Part shown: in pieces, positions 17,246-25,266 of the stretch | How positions within the stretch are numbered: the first letter of the stretch is position 1 | Layout: every line of letters begins with the position of its first letter | Assembly: GCA_964524185.1 (NCBI GenBank) | Contig: CAZGCI010000004.1 | Span: 1 to 64,000, forward strand | Origin: Thiohalocapsa sp964524185 | GTDB lineage: Bacteria; Pseudomonadota; Gammaproteobacteria; Chromatiales; Chromatiaceae | DNA length: 64,000 bases | Reading direction: 5' to 3' | Made by a program: the position numbers and the translations under genes | The notes under the pieces: generated by a model | Seen by the model: the letters and a program-made list of their open reading frames with translations, nothing else | Told to the model about the DNA's origin: nothing | Database searches by the model: none

Positions 17246-17494
17246 ATGTGTTGCCTCAAGGCTTAACGCTTGCGAACCGATCGTCCCAGTCGTCAGGGCG
17301 CTCGCTGATGTGCGCCCGACAGCACGGGTTTTTCACGAGCCTACCGAGCCTTCCGGACTGCGTGCATGGGCGATCTGTCCAGCGCATGCTGCCCCCGAGG
17401 TTTCCGCGGTGCAAGGGCCTCGCGGGTAGGTTTCGCCCCGAGCGCGCCGTGGGCGCCAGCCGGTGATCGCGCGCGGCGCGCCCGCGCACCGTGC

Positions 17495-17524
17495 TTGGAG
17501 CAAGCCCTCATCAGCGCTTATACT
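17495..17524 (+). promoter_or_regulatory. Candidate sigma70 promoter of tig
   Basis: TTGGAG at 17495-17500 and TATACT at 17519-17524 are separated by 18 bases. The predicted start near 17532 lies 40 bases before the ATG of tig. If used, this excludes longer readings of the tig frame that begin around 17491. Confidence 0.5.
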
Positions 17525-17571
17525 GCCGTGTTGTTCAGCGATGCACGACAAGTATTCAGGAGCGCGATCAA

Positions 17572-18873
17572 ATGCAAGTGACCGTCGAGGCCGGTGAGGG
17601 GCTTGCCCGCAGCATCACCGTCGAGCTGCCCGCAGACGACGTCGAGCAACAGGTCGATCAGAAGCTGAGGGACGTAGCCCGCCAGGCGCGGCTCCCCGGT
17701 TTTCGGCCTGGTAAGGTGCCCATGCGGGTGCTGCGCCAGCGCTTTGGCGAGAGCGTGCGTGGAGAGGTGCTCGGCGAGATGGTCCAGGCGTCCTTCCCAC
17801 AGGCGGTCGCCGAGCAGGCGCTGCGTCCGGCCGGACAGCCGGAGATCGAGCCCGACATCGACACGGCGAGCCGACGCTATGCGTACACGGCCAGATTCGA
17901 GATTTTGCCGGACATCGCGCTCAAGGACCTCGCGGGCAAGCGCATCGCCCGGCCCGTCGCCGAGGTCACGGAGGACGACGTGGATCGCATGCTCGAGCGC
18001 CTGCGCGAGCAGCGCCGCACCTTCGAAGACGTGGCGCGCGGGGCGCAGGACGGGGACCGCGTGACCATCTCCTTCGCAGGTACCATCGACGGCGAGCCCT
18101 TCGAGGGCGGTCGCGGGGAGCACCGTCAACTGTTGCTCGGCAGTGGCGGTTTCGTGCCGGGCTTCGAGGACCAGCTCAAGGCTGCTCACGCAGGCGAAGA
18201 GCGCCTCATCGAGGTGACCTTCCCGGAAGACTATCACTCGCAGCAGCTTGCTGGTCGTGCGGCCCAGTTCGCGGTGAGCGTTGAGGGCGTCGCCGAGCCC
18301 CAGCTGCCTGAGATTGATGCCGAATTCATGGCTGCGTTCGGCGTCGCCGACGGGGACATGGAGCACTTTCGAGCAGACGTGCGCGCCAACATGGAGCGGG
18401 AGCTGCGGCGGCGGATCGACGCGAAGGTCCGGGACCGGGTGATGGATGGCCTGCTGGAGGCCAATCCGATCGTGCTTCCGGAGGTGCTGGTGCGGGACGA
18501 GATCCGGGCGCTCAAGCGCCAAATGCTGCAGGCTGCCGGCGGCGGCGCCAACGTCCAACTACCGGACGAGCTCTTTGCCGAATCTGCAGAGCGCCGCGCC
18601 AAGCTCGGCTTGATCGTCGCTGAGGTGGTGAAGCAGCACGAGCTACAGCCGAGCTCTGAGCGTGTGCGCGCTCTGGTGGAGGAAATGGCCGCGACCTACG
18701 AGCAGCCGCAGGAGGTCGTCAACTACTACTTTGCTGATCCGCAGCGCCTCGCCGCAGTGGAGGCGGTGGCTGTGGAGGAGCTGGCGGTCGCGCGCATGCT
18801 GGAGACCGCTGAGGTGGAGGAGGAGCCTAGCAGCTTCGAGGCCCTAACGGAGAGCGGCGAGGGCGCCGGCTGA
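17572..18873 (+). CDS. tig: Trigger factor
   Basis: A protein of 433 residues. It is the ribosome-bound chaperone with peptidyl-prolyl isomerase activity that meets nascent chains at the exit tunnel. The ribosome-docking signature is present as LPGFRPGKVP near residue 45. The FKBP-like PPIase domain follows around residues 155-240 (GDRVTISFAGTIDGEPF), and the C-terminal chaperone arms are helix-rich. The ATG at 17572 is preceded by AGGAG at a good distance and gives the normal N-terminus. It heads the tig-clpP-clpX-lon-hupB-ppiD order known from E. coli and relatives. Confidence 0.96.
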   Translation: MQVTVEAGEGLARSITVELPADDVEQQVDQKLRDVARQARLPGFRPGKVPMRVLRQRFGESVRGEVLGEMVQASFPQAVAEQALRPAGQPEIEPDIDTASRRYAYTARFEILPDIALKDLAGKRIARPVAEVTEDDVDRMLERLREQRRTFEDVARGAQDGDRVTISFAGTIDGEPFEGGRGEHRQLLLGSGGFVPGFEDQLKAAHAGEERLIEVTFPEDYHSQQLAGRAAQFAVSVEGVAEPQLPEIDAEFMAAFGVADGDMEHFRADVRANMERELRRRIDAKVRDRVMDGLLEANPIVLPEVLVRDEIRALKRQMLQAAGGGANVQLPDELFAESAERRAKLGLIVAEVVKQHELQPSSERVRALVEEMAATYEQPQEVVNYYFADPQRLAAVEAVAVEELAVARMLETAEVEEEPSSFEALTESGEGAG

Positions 18874-19065
18874 GGGGTCGCTGATGTGGTTGGCGCGGGC
18901 CGTATCGCCCGGGATGCCATGCGCTTCGCGTTGCCAAGGGGCGGCGAAACCCCCACGTCCGTTCATAGCCCAGATCAGGCGCGTGAGACCGCGGCGCGCG
19001 CTCCTGAAGTCCAGACTAGGCACATTACATTCCGCACCCGACCCTTGCACTGAGAACCCTTTTCC

Positions 19066-19707
19066 ATGACCCATACTCACGATCCGACCCTGCCGTCCCC
19101 CCAGGCCCTGGGCCTGGTCCCGATGGTGATCGAGCAGACCGCTCGCGGCGAACGGTCATTCGATATCTTCTCGCGACTGCTCAAAGAGCGCGTCGTCTTC
19201 CTGGTGGGTCCCGTCGAAGATCACGTGGCCAATCTCGTGGTCGCACAGCTGCTGTTCCTGGAGTCCGAGAACCCCGACAAGGACATCCATTTTTACATCA
19301 ACTCGCCGGGCGGCTCCGTGACCGCAGGCTTGGCCATCTACGACACCATGCGGTTTATCCGCCCGGATGTCAGCACGATGTGTCTCGGACAGGCAGCGAG
19401 CATGGGCGCTCTGCTGCTCGCGGGCGGCGCCGCCGGCAAGCGGTCGTGCCTGCCGCACTCGCGGATGATGATTCACCAGCCTCTCGGCGGATTTCAGGGG
19501 CAGGCCACCGATATCGACATCCACGCCAGGGAGATCTTGCACATCCGTGATCAGCTGAACCACATCCTTGCGCACCACACCGGTCAGCCGCTGGAGAAGA
19601 TCGCTGAGGACACCGAGCGGGACCGTTTCCTGGGCGGGGAGGCTGCGGTGGAATATGGCCTCATCGATCGCGTGCTGGACGAGCGTACCGGAAAGGCGTC
19701 CACCTAG
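19066..19707 (+). CDS. clpP: ATP-dependent Clp protease proteolytic subunit
   Basis: A protein of 213 residues forming the tetradecameric protease chamber that works with ClpX or ClpA. The catalytic triad is visible as Ser112 (GQAASMGA), His137 (MMIHQP) and Asp186 (ERDRFL). The spacings of 25 and 49 residues are identical to those in E. coli. The N-terminal stretch before ALGLVPMVIEQ is a short propeptide-like extension. The gap to tig is 192 bases, so it may have its own promoter, but none is obvious. clpX follows after 145 bases. Confidence 0.97.
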   Translation: MTHTHDPTLPSPQALGLVPMVIEQTARGERSFDIFSRLLKERVVFLVGPVEDHVANLVVAQLLFLESENPDKDIHFYINSPGGSVTAGLAIYDTMRFIRPDVSTMCLGQAASMGALLLAGGAAGKRSCLPHSRMMIHQPLGGFQGQATDIDIHAREILHIRDQLNHILAHHTGQPLEKIAEDTERDRFLGGEAAVEYGLIDRVLDERTGKAST

Positions 19708-19755
19708 TGGCGCACACGCGCCGCCGCGGCGGGGCCGGCGGTTGCAACCGTCGGC

Positions 19756-19783
19756 TTGCGATATCGTCGCGAACCGTTATGAT
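19756..19783 (+). promoter_or_regulatory. Candidate promoter of clpX
   Basis: TTGCGA at 19756-19761 and TATGAT at 19778-19783 are spaced by 16 bases, placing the start near 19790, about 60 bases before the clpX ATG. Just upstream (19734-19755) is an inverted repeat with an 11-bp stem containing one G-T pair and almost no loop (CGGTTGCAACCG core). It could attenuate read-through from clpP or bind a regulator. It suggests that clpX can be transcribed separately from clpP. Confidence 0.45.
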
Positions 19784-19852
19784 AAATCCACCACGGGAGG
19801 CCGCCCTCGCGCCTCCTGATAGCCAGCCCGTCCCGCGGAGACCTCGCGAGCT

Positions 19853-21130
19853 ATGAGCGGACATACCCACGGAAAGAACGACGAAGGGAAGCTCCTCTAC
19901 TGTTCATTCTGCGGCAAGAGCCAGCACGAGGTCCGCAAGCTCATCGCTGGCCCCTCGGTGTTCATCTGCGACGAATGCGTTGAGCTCTGCAACGACATCA
20001 TCCGCGAGGAAATGCAGGAGGGCATCGGCGATGCCACCAGCCGCTTGCCCAAGCCCCGCGAGATCAAGGAAAGCCTAGATCAGTTCGTGATCGGTCAGGA
20101 GCAGGCCAAGAAGGTTCTCTCCGTTGCCGTTTACAACCATTACAAACGGCTCGAGGCCGCTGAAGCCAAGGAAGATATCGAAATCTCCAAGAGCAATATT
20201 TTGCTCATCGGTCCTACGGGCTCGGGCAAGACCTTGCTCGCGGAGACGCTGGCGCGACTGCTGAACGTACCCTTCACCATCGCGGACGCGACCACCCTAA
20301 CGGAGGCGGGATACGTCGGTGAGGATGTTGAGAACATCATCCAGAAGCTGCTCCAGAAGTGCGACTACGACGTCGAAAAGGCGCAGACCGGTATCGTCTA
20401 CATCGACGAGATCGACAAAATTTCCCGCAAGGCCGACAACCCCTCCATTACCCGGGATGTCTCTGGCGAAGGCGTGCAGCAAGCCCTGCTGAAGCTGATC
20501 GAGGGGACCGTCGCTTCAGTGCCACCTCAGGGCGGCCGCAAGCATCCGCAGCAAGAATTTCTGCAAGTTGACACGTCCAATATCTTGTTCATCGTCGGCG
20601 GTGCCTTCGCCGGGTTGGACAAGATCATCGAGCGTCGCTCCCGCAAGGGCGGCATCGGCTTCTCGGCGGAAGTCCATTCGAAGGACGACAGCAAGAAAAT
20701 CGGCGAGCTGCTATGCGGCGTCGAGCCGGAAGACCTAATTCGCTATGGTCTGATCCCGGAGTTCGTCGGGCGTCTGCCCGTGATGGCGACCCTGGATGAG
20801 CTCGACGTCGACGCCTTGGTGCGCATCCTGACCGAGCCGAAGCACGCGCTCTACAAGCAATACGGCCGCCTGTTTTCCATGGAGGGCTGTGAGCTTGAGC
20901 TGCGTGATGACGCCTTGCGGGCGATCGCTGTCAAAGCGATGGAACGGAAGACCGGCGCTCGGGGCTTGCGCACCATTATGGAGCAAGTCCTGCTGGATAT
21001 CATGTATGACCTACCGTCACTCGATAGTGTCGGCAAGGTTGTCGTGGATTCGTCTGTCATTGCCGGTGAGAACACGCCCTTCATCATCTACGACGGCGGC
21101 GAGCAACAGCGCGCAGCATCGTCCGATTGA
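19853..21130 (+). CDS. clpX: Clp protease ATP-binding subunit ClpX
   Basis: A protein of 425 residues, the AAA+ unfoldase that feeds substrates into ClpP. The N-terminal zinc-binding domain has Cys17, Cys20, Cys39 and Cys42 (CSFCGKS, CDECVELC). The AAA+ domain has the Walker A GPTGSGKT near residue 120, Walker B VYIDEIDKI, a pore loop GYVGEDVE and the sensor region. An IGF-type loop that docks on ClpP is expected after residue 260. All conserved parts are present and the length is normal. It lies downstream of clpP, with lon 448 bases beyond. Confidence 0.97.
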   Translation: MSGHTHGKNDEGKLLYCSFCGKSQHEVRKLIAGPSVFICDECVELCNDIIREEMQEGIGDATSRLPKPREIKESLDQFVIGQEQAKKVLSVAVYNHYKRLEAAEAKEDIEISKSNILLIGPTGSGKTLLAETLARLLNVPFTIADATTLTEAGYVGEDVENIIQKLLQKCDYDVEKAQTGIVYIDEIDKISRKADNPSITRDVSGEGVQQALLKLIEGTVASVPPQGGRKHPQQEFLQVDTSNILFIVGGAFAGLDKIIERRSRKGGIGFSAEVHSKDDSKKIGELLCGVEPEDLIRYGLIPEFVGRLPVMATLDELDVDALVRILTEPKHALYKQYGRLFSMEGCELELRDDALRAIAVKAMERKTGARGLRTIMEQVLLDIMYDLPSLDSVGKVVVDSSVIAGENTPFIIYDGGEQQRAASSD

Positions 21131-21578
21131 CCCTCGGCGGGTCCGCTGTCCCACCACGCCGGACGGTGCTCTCCACACCGATCGGGCACGATTGTGCCCT
21201 CCTGCCCCTCCAACGACATTCCCGATTCGACGACGGGTCCCAGTGGCTCAATCCTGCCTGGGCGCCCTGCCGGTACGCCTGGTGTGCGGCGATCGCGCCT
21301 TCGTAACCTGCGTGTTTCTGTGAAGACCGCTGCAACGCAAAAGGCGTCACCGGCATGCGGCCGGGGCCACAACGTTGGCCCTGGCATAACGCGGCACGCT
21401 TTTTGCTTCATGGCGGTGGAGTCCTTGGATCAGCCGTCTTCCGACGCGCTGATTGAAGCGCGGCGGGGCCGCCCAAACCTCAATAGACATCCAAGATTTC
21501 TGTAACCGCCGGCAACGCAGACCGCCGTATCCTTTCGGTTCTGCTTCCTCGAGTACGGCCAACCGGAGCAATTTTTCC
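21131..21578 (+). other. 448-base gap between clpX and lon
   Basis: No gene is supported. It probably holds the lon promoter. I looked for a heat-shock (sigma32) promoter and found only a poor match. A GGGCCA/TGGCCC stem with a six-base loop lies at 21364-21381. The lon ribosome-binding site is GGAG at 21564-21567. Confidence 0.4.
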
Positions 21579-24035
21579 ATGGGCGAAAGCGTTCAAGAGC
21601 ACTCGGACACCACTCTCACCGGCCAAGAAGTGCCGGTTCTGCCGCTGCGCGATGTCGTCGTGTACCCCCACATGGTCATCCCGCTGTTCGTGGGGCGAGA
21701 TAAGTCCATCAAAGCCCTCGACGCTGCCATGGGCGCAGACAAGCAGATCCTGCTGATTGCGCAGAAGAATGCGGATGTCGATGATCCGGCAGTGAGCGAC
21801 CTTCATGTCATCGGGACGTTGGCCAACGTGCTCCAACTCCTGAAGCTGCCCGACGGCACGGTCAAGGTCTTGGTGGAGGGACATCGGCGCGCGAAAGCGA
21901 AGCGGTTCGTCAGTACCGATGGTGCGTTTTCGGCCGAGGTTGCTCCGTTGGAGGATCAACTCGAAGCGGACGAGCGCGAGCAGGAAGTGCTCATGCGCTC
22001 GGCTGTCAGCCTGTTCGATCAATACGTCAAGCTCAACAAAAAGGTGCCGCCAGAGGTGCTGACGTCGCTGTCCAGCATTGACGAGCCTGGGCGTCTGGCG
22101 GACACCATGGCCGCACACATGTCGCTGAAGCTAGAGGAAAAGCAGCACGTACTCGAGATGGTCGACGTGCAGCAGCGCTTGGAGCACCTGATGGGCCTAA
22201 TGGAAGGTGAGAACGACATTCTCCAGATGGAGAAGCGTATTCGCGGGCGTGTCAAACGCCAGATGGAGAAGAACCAACGCGAGTACTACCTGAATGAGCA
22301 GATGAAAGCGATTCAGAAGGAACTGGGTGAGCTGGAAGACGCGCCGAATGAGCTCGAGGATCTCGGTAAGCGCATCGAAGAGGCGGGCATGCCGAAGGAG
22401 GTCAAGGACAAGGCCACCGCGGAGTTGAACAAGCTGAAGCTGATGTCGCCGATGTCCGCCGAGGCGACGGTGGTGCGCAACTATGTCGACACCTTGGTCT
22501 CTGTGCCCTGGAAAAAGCGCACGCGCATTCGCAACGACATTCGGGTGGCACAAAAAGTGCTCGACACGGATCACTATGGCCTCGAAAAGGTGAAAGAGCG
22601 CATCTTGGAATATTTGGCCGTGCAGCAGCGCGTGAAAAAGTTGAAAGGCCCGATCCTATGCCTCGTGGGCCCGCCCGGTGTTGGCAAGACGTCCCTGGGC
22701 CAGTCCATTGCACGGGCGACCAACCGCAAGTTCGTTCGCATGTCGCTCGGCGGCGTCCGGGACGAGGCTGAGATCCGCGGTCATCGGCGCACCTATATCG
22801 GCGCGCTCCCCGGCAAAATCATCCAGAACCTGGCGAAGGCAAGCTCTCGCAATGCCTTCTTCCTGCTGGACGAAATTGACAAGATGGCAATGGACTTCCG
22901 TGGTGACCCTGCCTCTGCGCTCCTGGAAGTGTTGGATCCGGAACAGAACCACACCTTTAACGACCATTACCTGGAGGTCGACTTCGACCTGTCGGAGGTG
23001 ATGTTCGTCGGCACGGCCAACACCCTGAATATTCCACCTGCGCTCCTCGACCGCATGGAAGTGATTCGGCTGGCGGGATACACGGAGGATGAGAAGGTCA
23101 ACATCGCTCAGCGTTATCTCATCCCGAAGCAGATGAAGAACAACGGGCTCAAGAAGGACGAGCTCACCATCCGTGAAGCGGCATTGCGGGATGTTATCCG
23201 TTACTACACGCGCGAGGCCGGCGTGCGCAACCTCGAGCGTGAGTGCTCCAAGATTTGCCGCAAGGTCGTCAAGGAGGTCCTTCTTAAGAAGAAGGCGGAA
23301 GCGTCCATCGTGGTGACGCCGAAAACGCTCGAGAAGTATCTGGGCGTGCGCCGCTTCCGCTTTGGTCGCGCCGATGAGCACGACCAGATCGGCCAGGTGA
23401 CCGGCCTCGCATGGACCGAGGTGGGCGGCGAGTTGCTGCGTATCGAGTCTGCGTTAGTGCCCGGCAAGGGGAAGTTCACTTATACGGGCCAGCTCGGCGA
23501 CGTCATGCAGGAGTCCATACAGGCCGCACTGACCGTCGTGCGCAGTCGCGCCGGTGCGCTCGGTATCGACCCCGATTTTCACCAGAAGACCGATCTGCAC
23601 ATCCACGTGCCCGAGGGGGCGACGCCGAAGGACGGCCCCAGCGCCGGTGTTGCGATGTGTACCGCATTGGTGTCCGCGTTGACCAAAATCCCGGTTCGGT
23701 CGAGTGTCGCGATGACTGGTGAGATCACGCTCCGCGGCGAGGTCCTGCCCATCGGTGGCCTCAAGGAGAAACTGCTCGCAGCCCATCGGGGCGGCATCGA
23801 AACGGTGCTGATCCCCCACGAGAATGAGCGGGATCTCGTTGAGATTCCGAAAAATATCAAGCAAAGTCTCGATATCCGCAGCGTACGCTGGATCGATGAG
23901 GTGCTGGACGTTGCGCTCACTGAGCACCCGCGTCCCGTCACTGAGGGACAAGACGCCGCGGGAGAAGCCGAGGCTAAGGCCGCGCCCCCTGCGAAACCGG
24001 AAGAGAAGCCGAGCGGGGTGCGCACGCATCATTGA
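21579..24035 (+). CDS. lon: ATP-dependent protease La (Lon)
   Basis: A protein of 818 residues, a single-chain AAA+ protease that removes misfolded and regulatory proteins in the cytoplasm. Order of domains: N-terminal substrate-binding domain (VPVLPLRDVVVYPHM onward), a long helical linker, AAA+ domain with GPPGVGKTSL and FFLLDEIDKM, then the protease domain with the Ser-Lys dyad at Ser688 (PKDGPSAGVAM) and Lys731 (GGLKEKLL). The 43-residue spacing is the same as in E. coli. The ATG at 21579 gives the normal N-terminus, and an upstream in-frame ATG at 21453 is rejected. The C-terminus has an extra Ala/Glu/Pro-rich tail of about 25 residues. Confidence 0.97.
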   Translation: MGESVQEHSDTTLTGQEVPVLPLRDVVVYPHMVIPLFVGRDKSIKALDAAMGADKQILLIAQKNADVDDPAVSDLHVIGTLANVLQLLKLPDGTVKVLVEGHRRAKAKRFVSTDGAFSAEVAPLEDQLEADEREQEVLMRSAVSLFDQYVKLNKKVPPEVLTSLSSIDEPGRLADTMAAHMSLKLEEKQHVLEMVDVQQRLEHLMGLMEGENDILQMEKRIRGRVKRQMEKNQREYYLNEQMKAIQKELGELEDAPNELEDLGKRIEEAGMPKEVKDKATAELNKLKLMSPMSAEATVVRNYVDTLVSVPWKKRTRIRNDIRVAQKVLDTDHYGLEKVKERILEYLAVQQRVKKLKGPILCLVGPPGVGKTSLGQSIARATNRKFVRMSLGGVRDEAEIRGHRRTYIGALPGKIIQNLAKASSRNAFFLLDEIDKMAMDFRGDPASALLEVLDPEQNHTFNDHYLEVDFDLSEVMFVGTANTLNIPPALLDRMEVIRLAGYTEDEKVNIAQRYLIPKQMKNNGLKKDELTIREAALRDVIRYYTREAGVRNLERECSKICRKVVKEVLLKKKAEASIVVTPKTLEKYLGVRRFRFGRADEHDQIGQVTGLAWTEVGGELLRIESALVPGKGKFTYTGQLGDVMQESIQAALTVVRSRAGALGIDPDFHQKTDLHIHVPEGATPKDGPSAGVAMCTALVSALTKIPVRSSVAMTGEITLRGEVLPIGGLKEKLLAAHRGGIETVLIPHENERDLVEIPKNIKQSLDIRSVRWIDEVLDVALTEHPRPVTEGQDAAGEAEAKAAPPAKPEEKPSGVRTHH

Positions 24036-24420
24036 TAGGAGTGATCCTGCTGCATCGGCGGGACAGGTCAGCAACCTGAGCGTCTACCCGGGGGCGATTC
24101 GACGTTGCAAGGACCCCCTGGGACACCAGGGGGGGTCGCCGCGGGCGTCCGGCGTCCCGCGATCGGGCCCGGACCCATTGCGTGTCTGCCTCATCCTGCA
24201 GGCGGAGTACCATCAGGGATCGGCTTACATCAACTATCCCGGTTTTGCGTCCTCCGAGTTCCTGACCGTCAGAAGCCGCCGATGCGGTCGATTTGCTTGA
24301 CAGCCCCGCGTGCACTCGACACCATTCAGCGCAGGTTGCGGCGTCGCGCGGACGCCCCAGCCACTCACGCGTTTTCAGCGTATGCGCGGTTTCTCAGGTC
24401 ATTCGAGATACGGGGGGAGA
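24036..24420 (+). other. 385-base gap between lon and hupB with a GC hairpin
   Basis: A strong hairpin lies at 24112-24137 (GACCCCCTGG, loop GACA, then CCAGGGGGGGTC with two extra G). It has no T-tract, so it is not a standard terminator, but it could stall read-through from lon or protect the 3' end of its mRNA. A promoter-like element for hupB follows at 24297. No coding sequence is supported. Confidence 0.45.
24297..24328 (+). promoter_or_regulatory. Promoter-like element upstream of hupB
   Basis: A perfect -35 hexamer TTGACA at 24297-24302 is followed after 17 bases by CACCAT, only a 3/6 match to the -10 consensus. The wider string TTGACAGC-N16-ACCATTCA recurs with identical spacing upstream of bioB (42036 onward). 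The predicted start is about 85-90 bases before the hupB ATG. Confidence 0.4.
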
Positions 24421-24693
24421 ATGAACAAATCGGATCTTATCGACGCCATGGCGGAAGGGGCGGACATCTCGAAGTCTGCCGCCGGTCGGGCACTCGACGC
24501 ACTGACAGACTCCATCGCCGTTGCCCTGAAGGGCGGCGACACTGTTTCCATCATCGGGTTCGGCACCTTCCAAGTGAAGGAGCGCGCCGCGCGCACCGGC
24601 CGCAACCCCCAGACCGGAGCGGCCATCGAGATCGCCGCGTCGAAGTCGGCCTCGTTTAAGGCTGGTAAATCCCTTAAAGACGCGATACAATAA
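24421..24693 (+). CDS. hupB: DNA-binding protein HU-beta
   Basis: A protein of 90 residues, the normal HU length. HU is a small dimeric nucleoid protein that bends and stabilises DNA. MNKSDLIDAMA opens the helical base. VSIIGFGTFQVKERAARTGRNPQTG covers the family signature and the proline-tipped arm that inserts in the minor groove. The C-terminal FKAGKSLKDAI closes the fold. A purine-rich GGGGGGAGA directly precedes the ATG, which excludes the upstream in-frame ATG at 24310. It lies between lon and ppiD as in E. coli, here followed by two tRNAs. Confidence 0.96.
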   Translation: MNKSDLIDAMAEGADISKSAAGRALDALTDSIAVALKGGDTVSIIGFGTFQVKERAARTGRNPQTGAAIEIAASKSASFKAGKSLKDAIQ

Positions 24694-24717
24694 CCGGCTT
24701 TCTCGGGTGGTGTAAGC

Positions 24718-24794
24718 GGGTGCTTAGCTCAGTTGGCTAGAGCATCGCCCTTACAAGGCGAGGGTCGCAGGTTCGAGCCCTGCAGCACCCACCA
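24718..24794 (+). tRNA. tRNA-Val (anticodon TAC)
   Basis: A 77-base cloverleaf with encoded CCA. GGGTGCT pairs with AGCACCC, the discriminator is A, the anticodon TAC is at 24752-24754 in a CTTACAA loop, and the T arm contains GGTTCGAGCCC. It starts only 24 bases after the hupB stop codon, so it is probably on the hupB transcript and processed from it. Confidence 0.97.
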
Positions 24795-24970
24795 AGCGGG
24801 CCAAGCTCCAGACTGGAGCCAGCCGTGGCGAAGCCGGTGCCGGTAGACAGCAGTGCTCCGGCTGGCAGCGTGGATCACCGCTCGGAACACTAGAGCAGTA
24901 TCCGAGCGACCTGGCGAGGTCGGGGCTGAGCAAGGCGCGGTAGCAAGTGGGGTCCGACGAAACGTTCTAA

Positions 24971-25047
24971 GGAGTGGTAGTTCAGTTGGTTAGAATACCG
25001 GCCTGTCACGCCGGGGGTCGCGGGTTCGAGTCCCGTCCACTCCGCCA
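24971..25047 (+). tRNA. tRNA-Asp (anticodon GTC)
   Basis: A 77-base cloverleaf with encoded CCA. GGAGTGG pairs with CCACTCC, the discriminator is G as expected for Asp, the anticodon GTC is at 25005-25007, and the T arm contains GGTTCGAGTCC. It is 176 bases after tRNA-Val and directly followed by an intrinsic terminator. Confidence 0.97.
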
Positions 25048-25057
25048 ACTTTAGTTG

Positions 25058-25095
25058 AAGGCGCGCCCCACCTCGCGGCGGGGCGCGCCTTTTTT
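25058..25095 (+). terminator. Intrinsic terminator after tRNA-Asp
   Basis: A perfect 12-bp stem (AAGGCGCGCCCC pairing with GGGGCGCGCCTT) with a ten-base loop, ending in a run of T (25090-25095). This is the clearest rho-independent terminator in the window. It ends the hupB/tRNA-Val/tRNA-Asp unit and isolates ppiD. Confidence 0.92.
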
Positions 25096-25180
25096 GTGCC
25101 CGCCGTCCGCTGTTGTGTGGGCGTGTCCGCGGACAAGGCCCGTCGGTTGTGACCGCCGTCACACGTCAAGCCTCGTGCTC

Positions 25181-25220
25181 GGCCTTGCCAGGCGGGGCCT
25201 TGCCAGGCGGGGCCTTGCGG
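25181..25220 (+). repeat. 15-bp tandem repeat upstream of ppiD
   Basis: The 15-base unit GGCCTTGCCAGGCGG occurs twice head to tail (25181-25195, 25196-25210), followed by a partial third copy (GGCCTTGCGG). Each unit contains the imperfect palindrome GCCTTGCCAGGC. It lies 47-86 bases before the ppiD ATG, in the expected promoter/leader region. Confidence 0.8.
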
Positions 25221-25266
25221 GTGCTGCCTTGTCCCATTAACCGCAACACGAGAGCAGGTTCCCTTC

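Noticed and set aside
21420..21500. Possible heat-shock (sigma32) promoter for lon
   Set aside because: A TTGAAG...CCCAAACC string is present, but the match to the -10 CCCCATNT is poor and other spacings are no better. I cannot support it.
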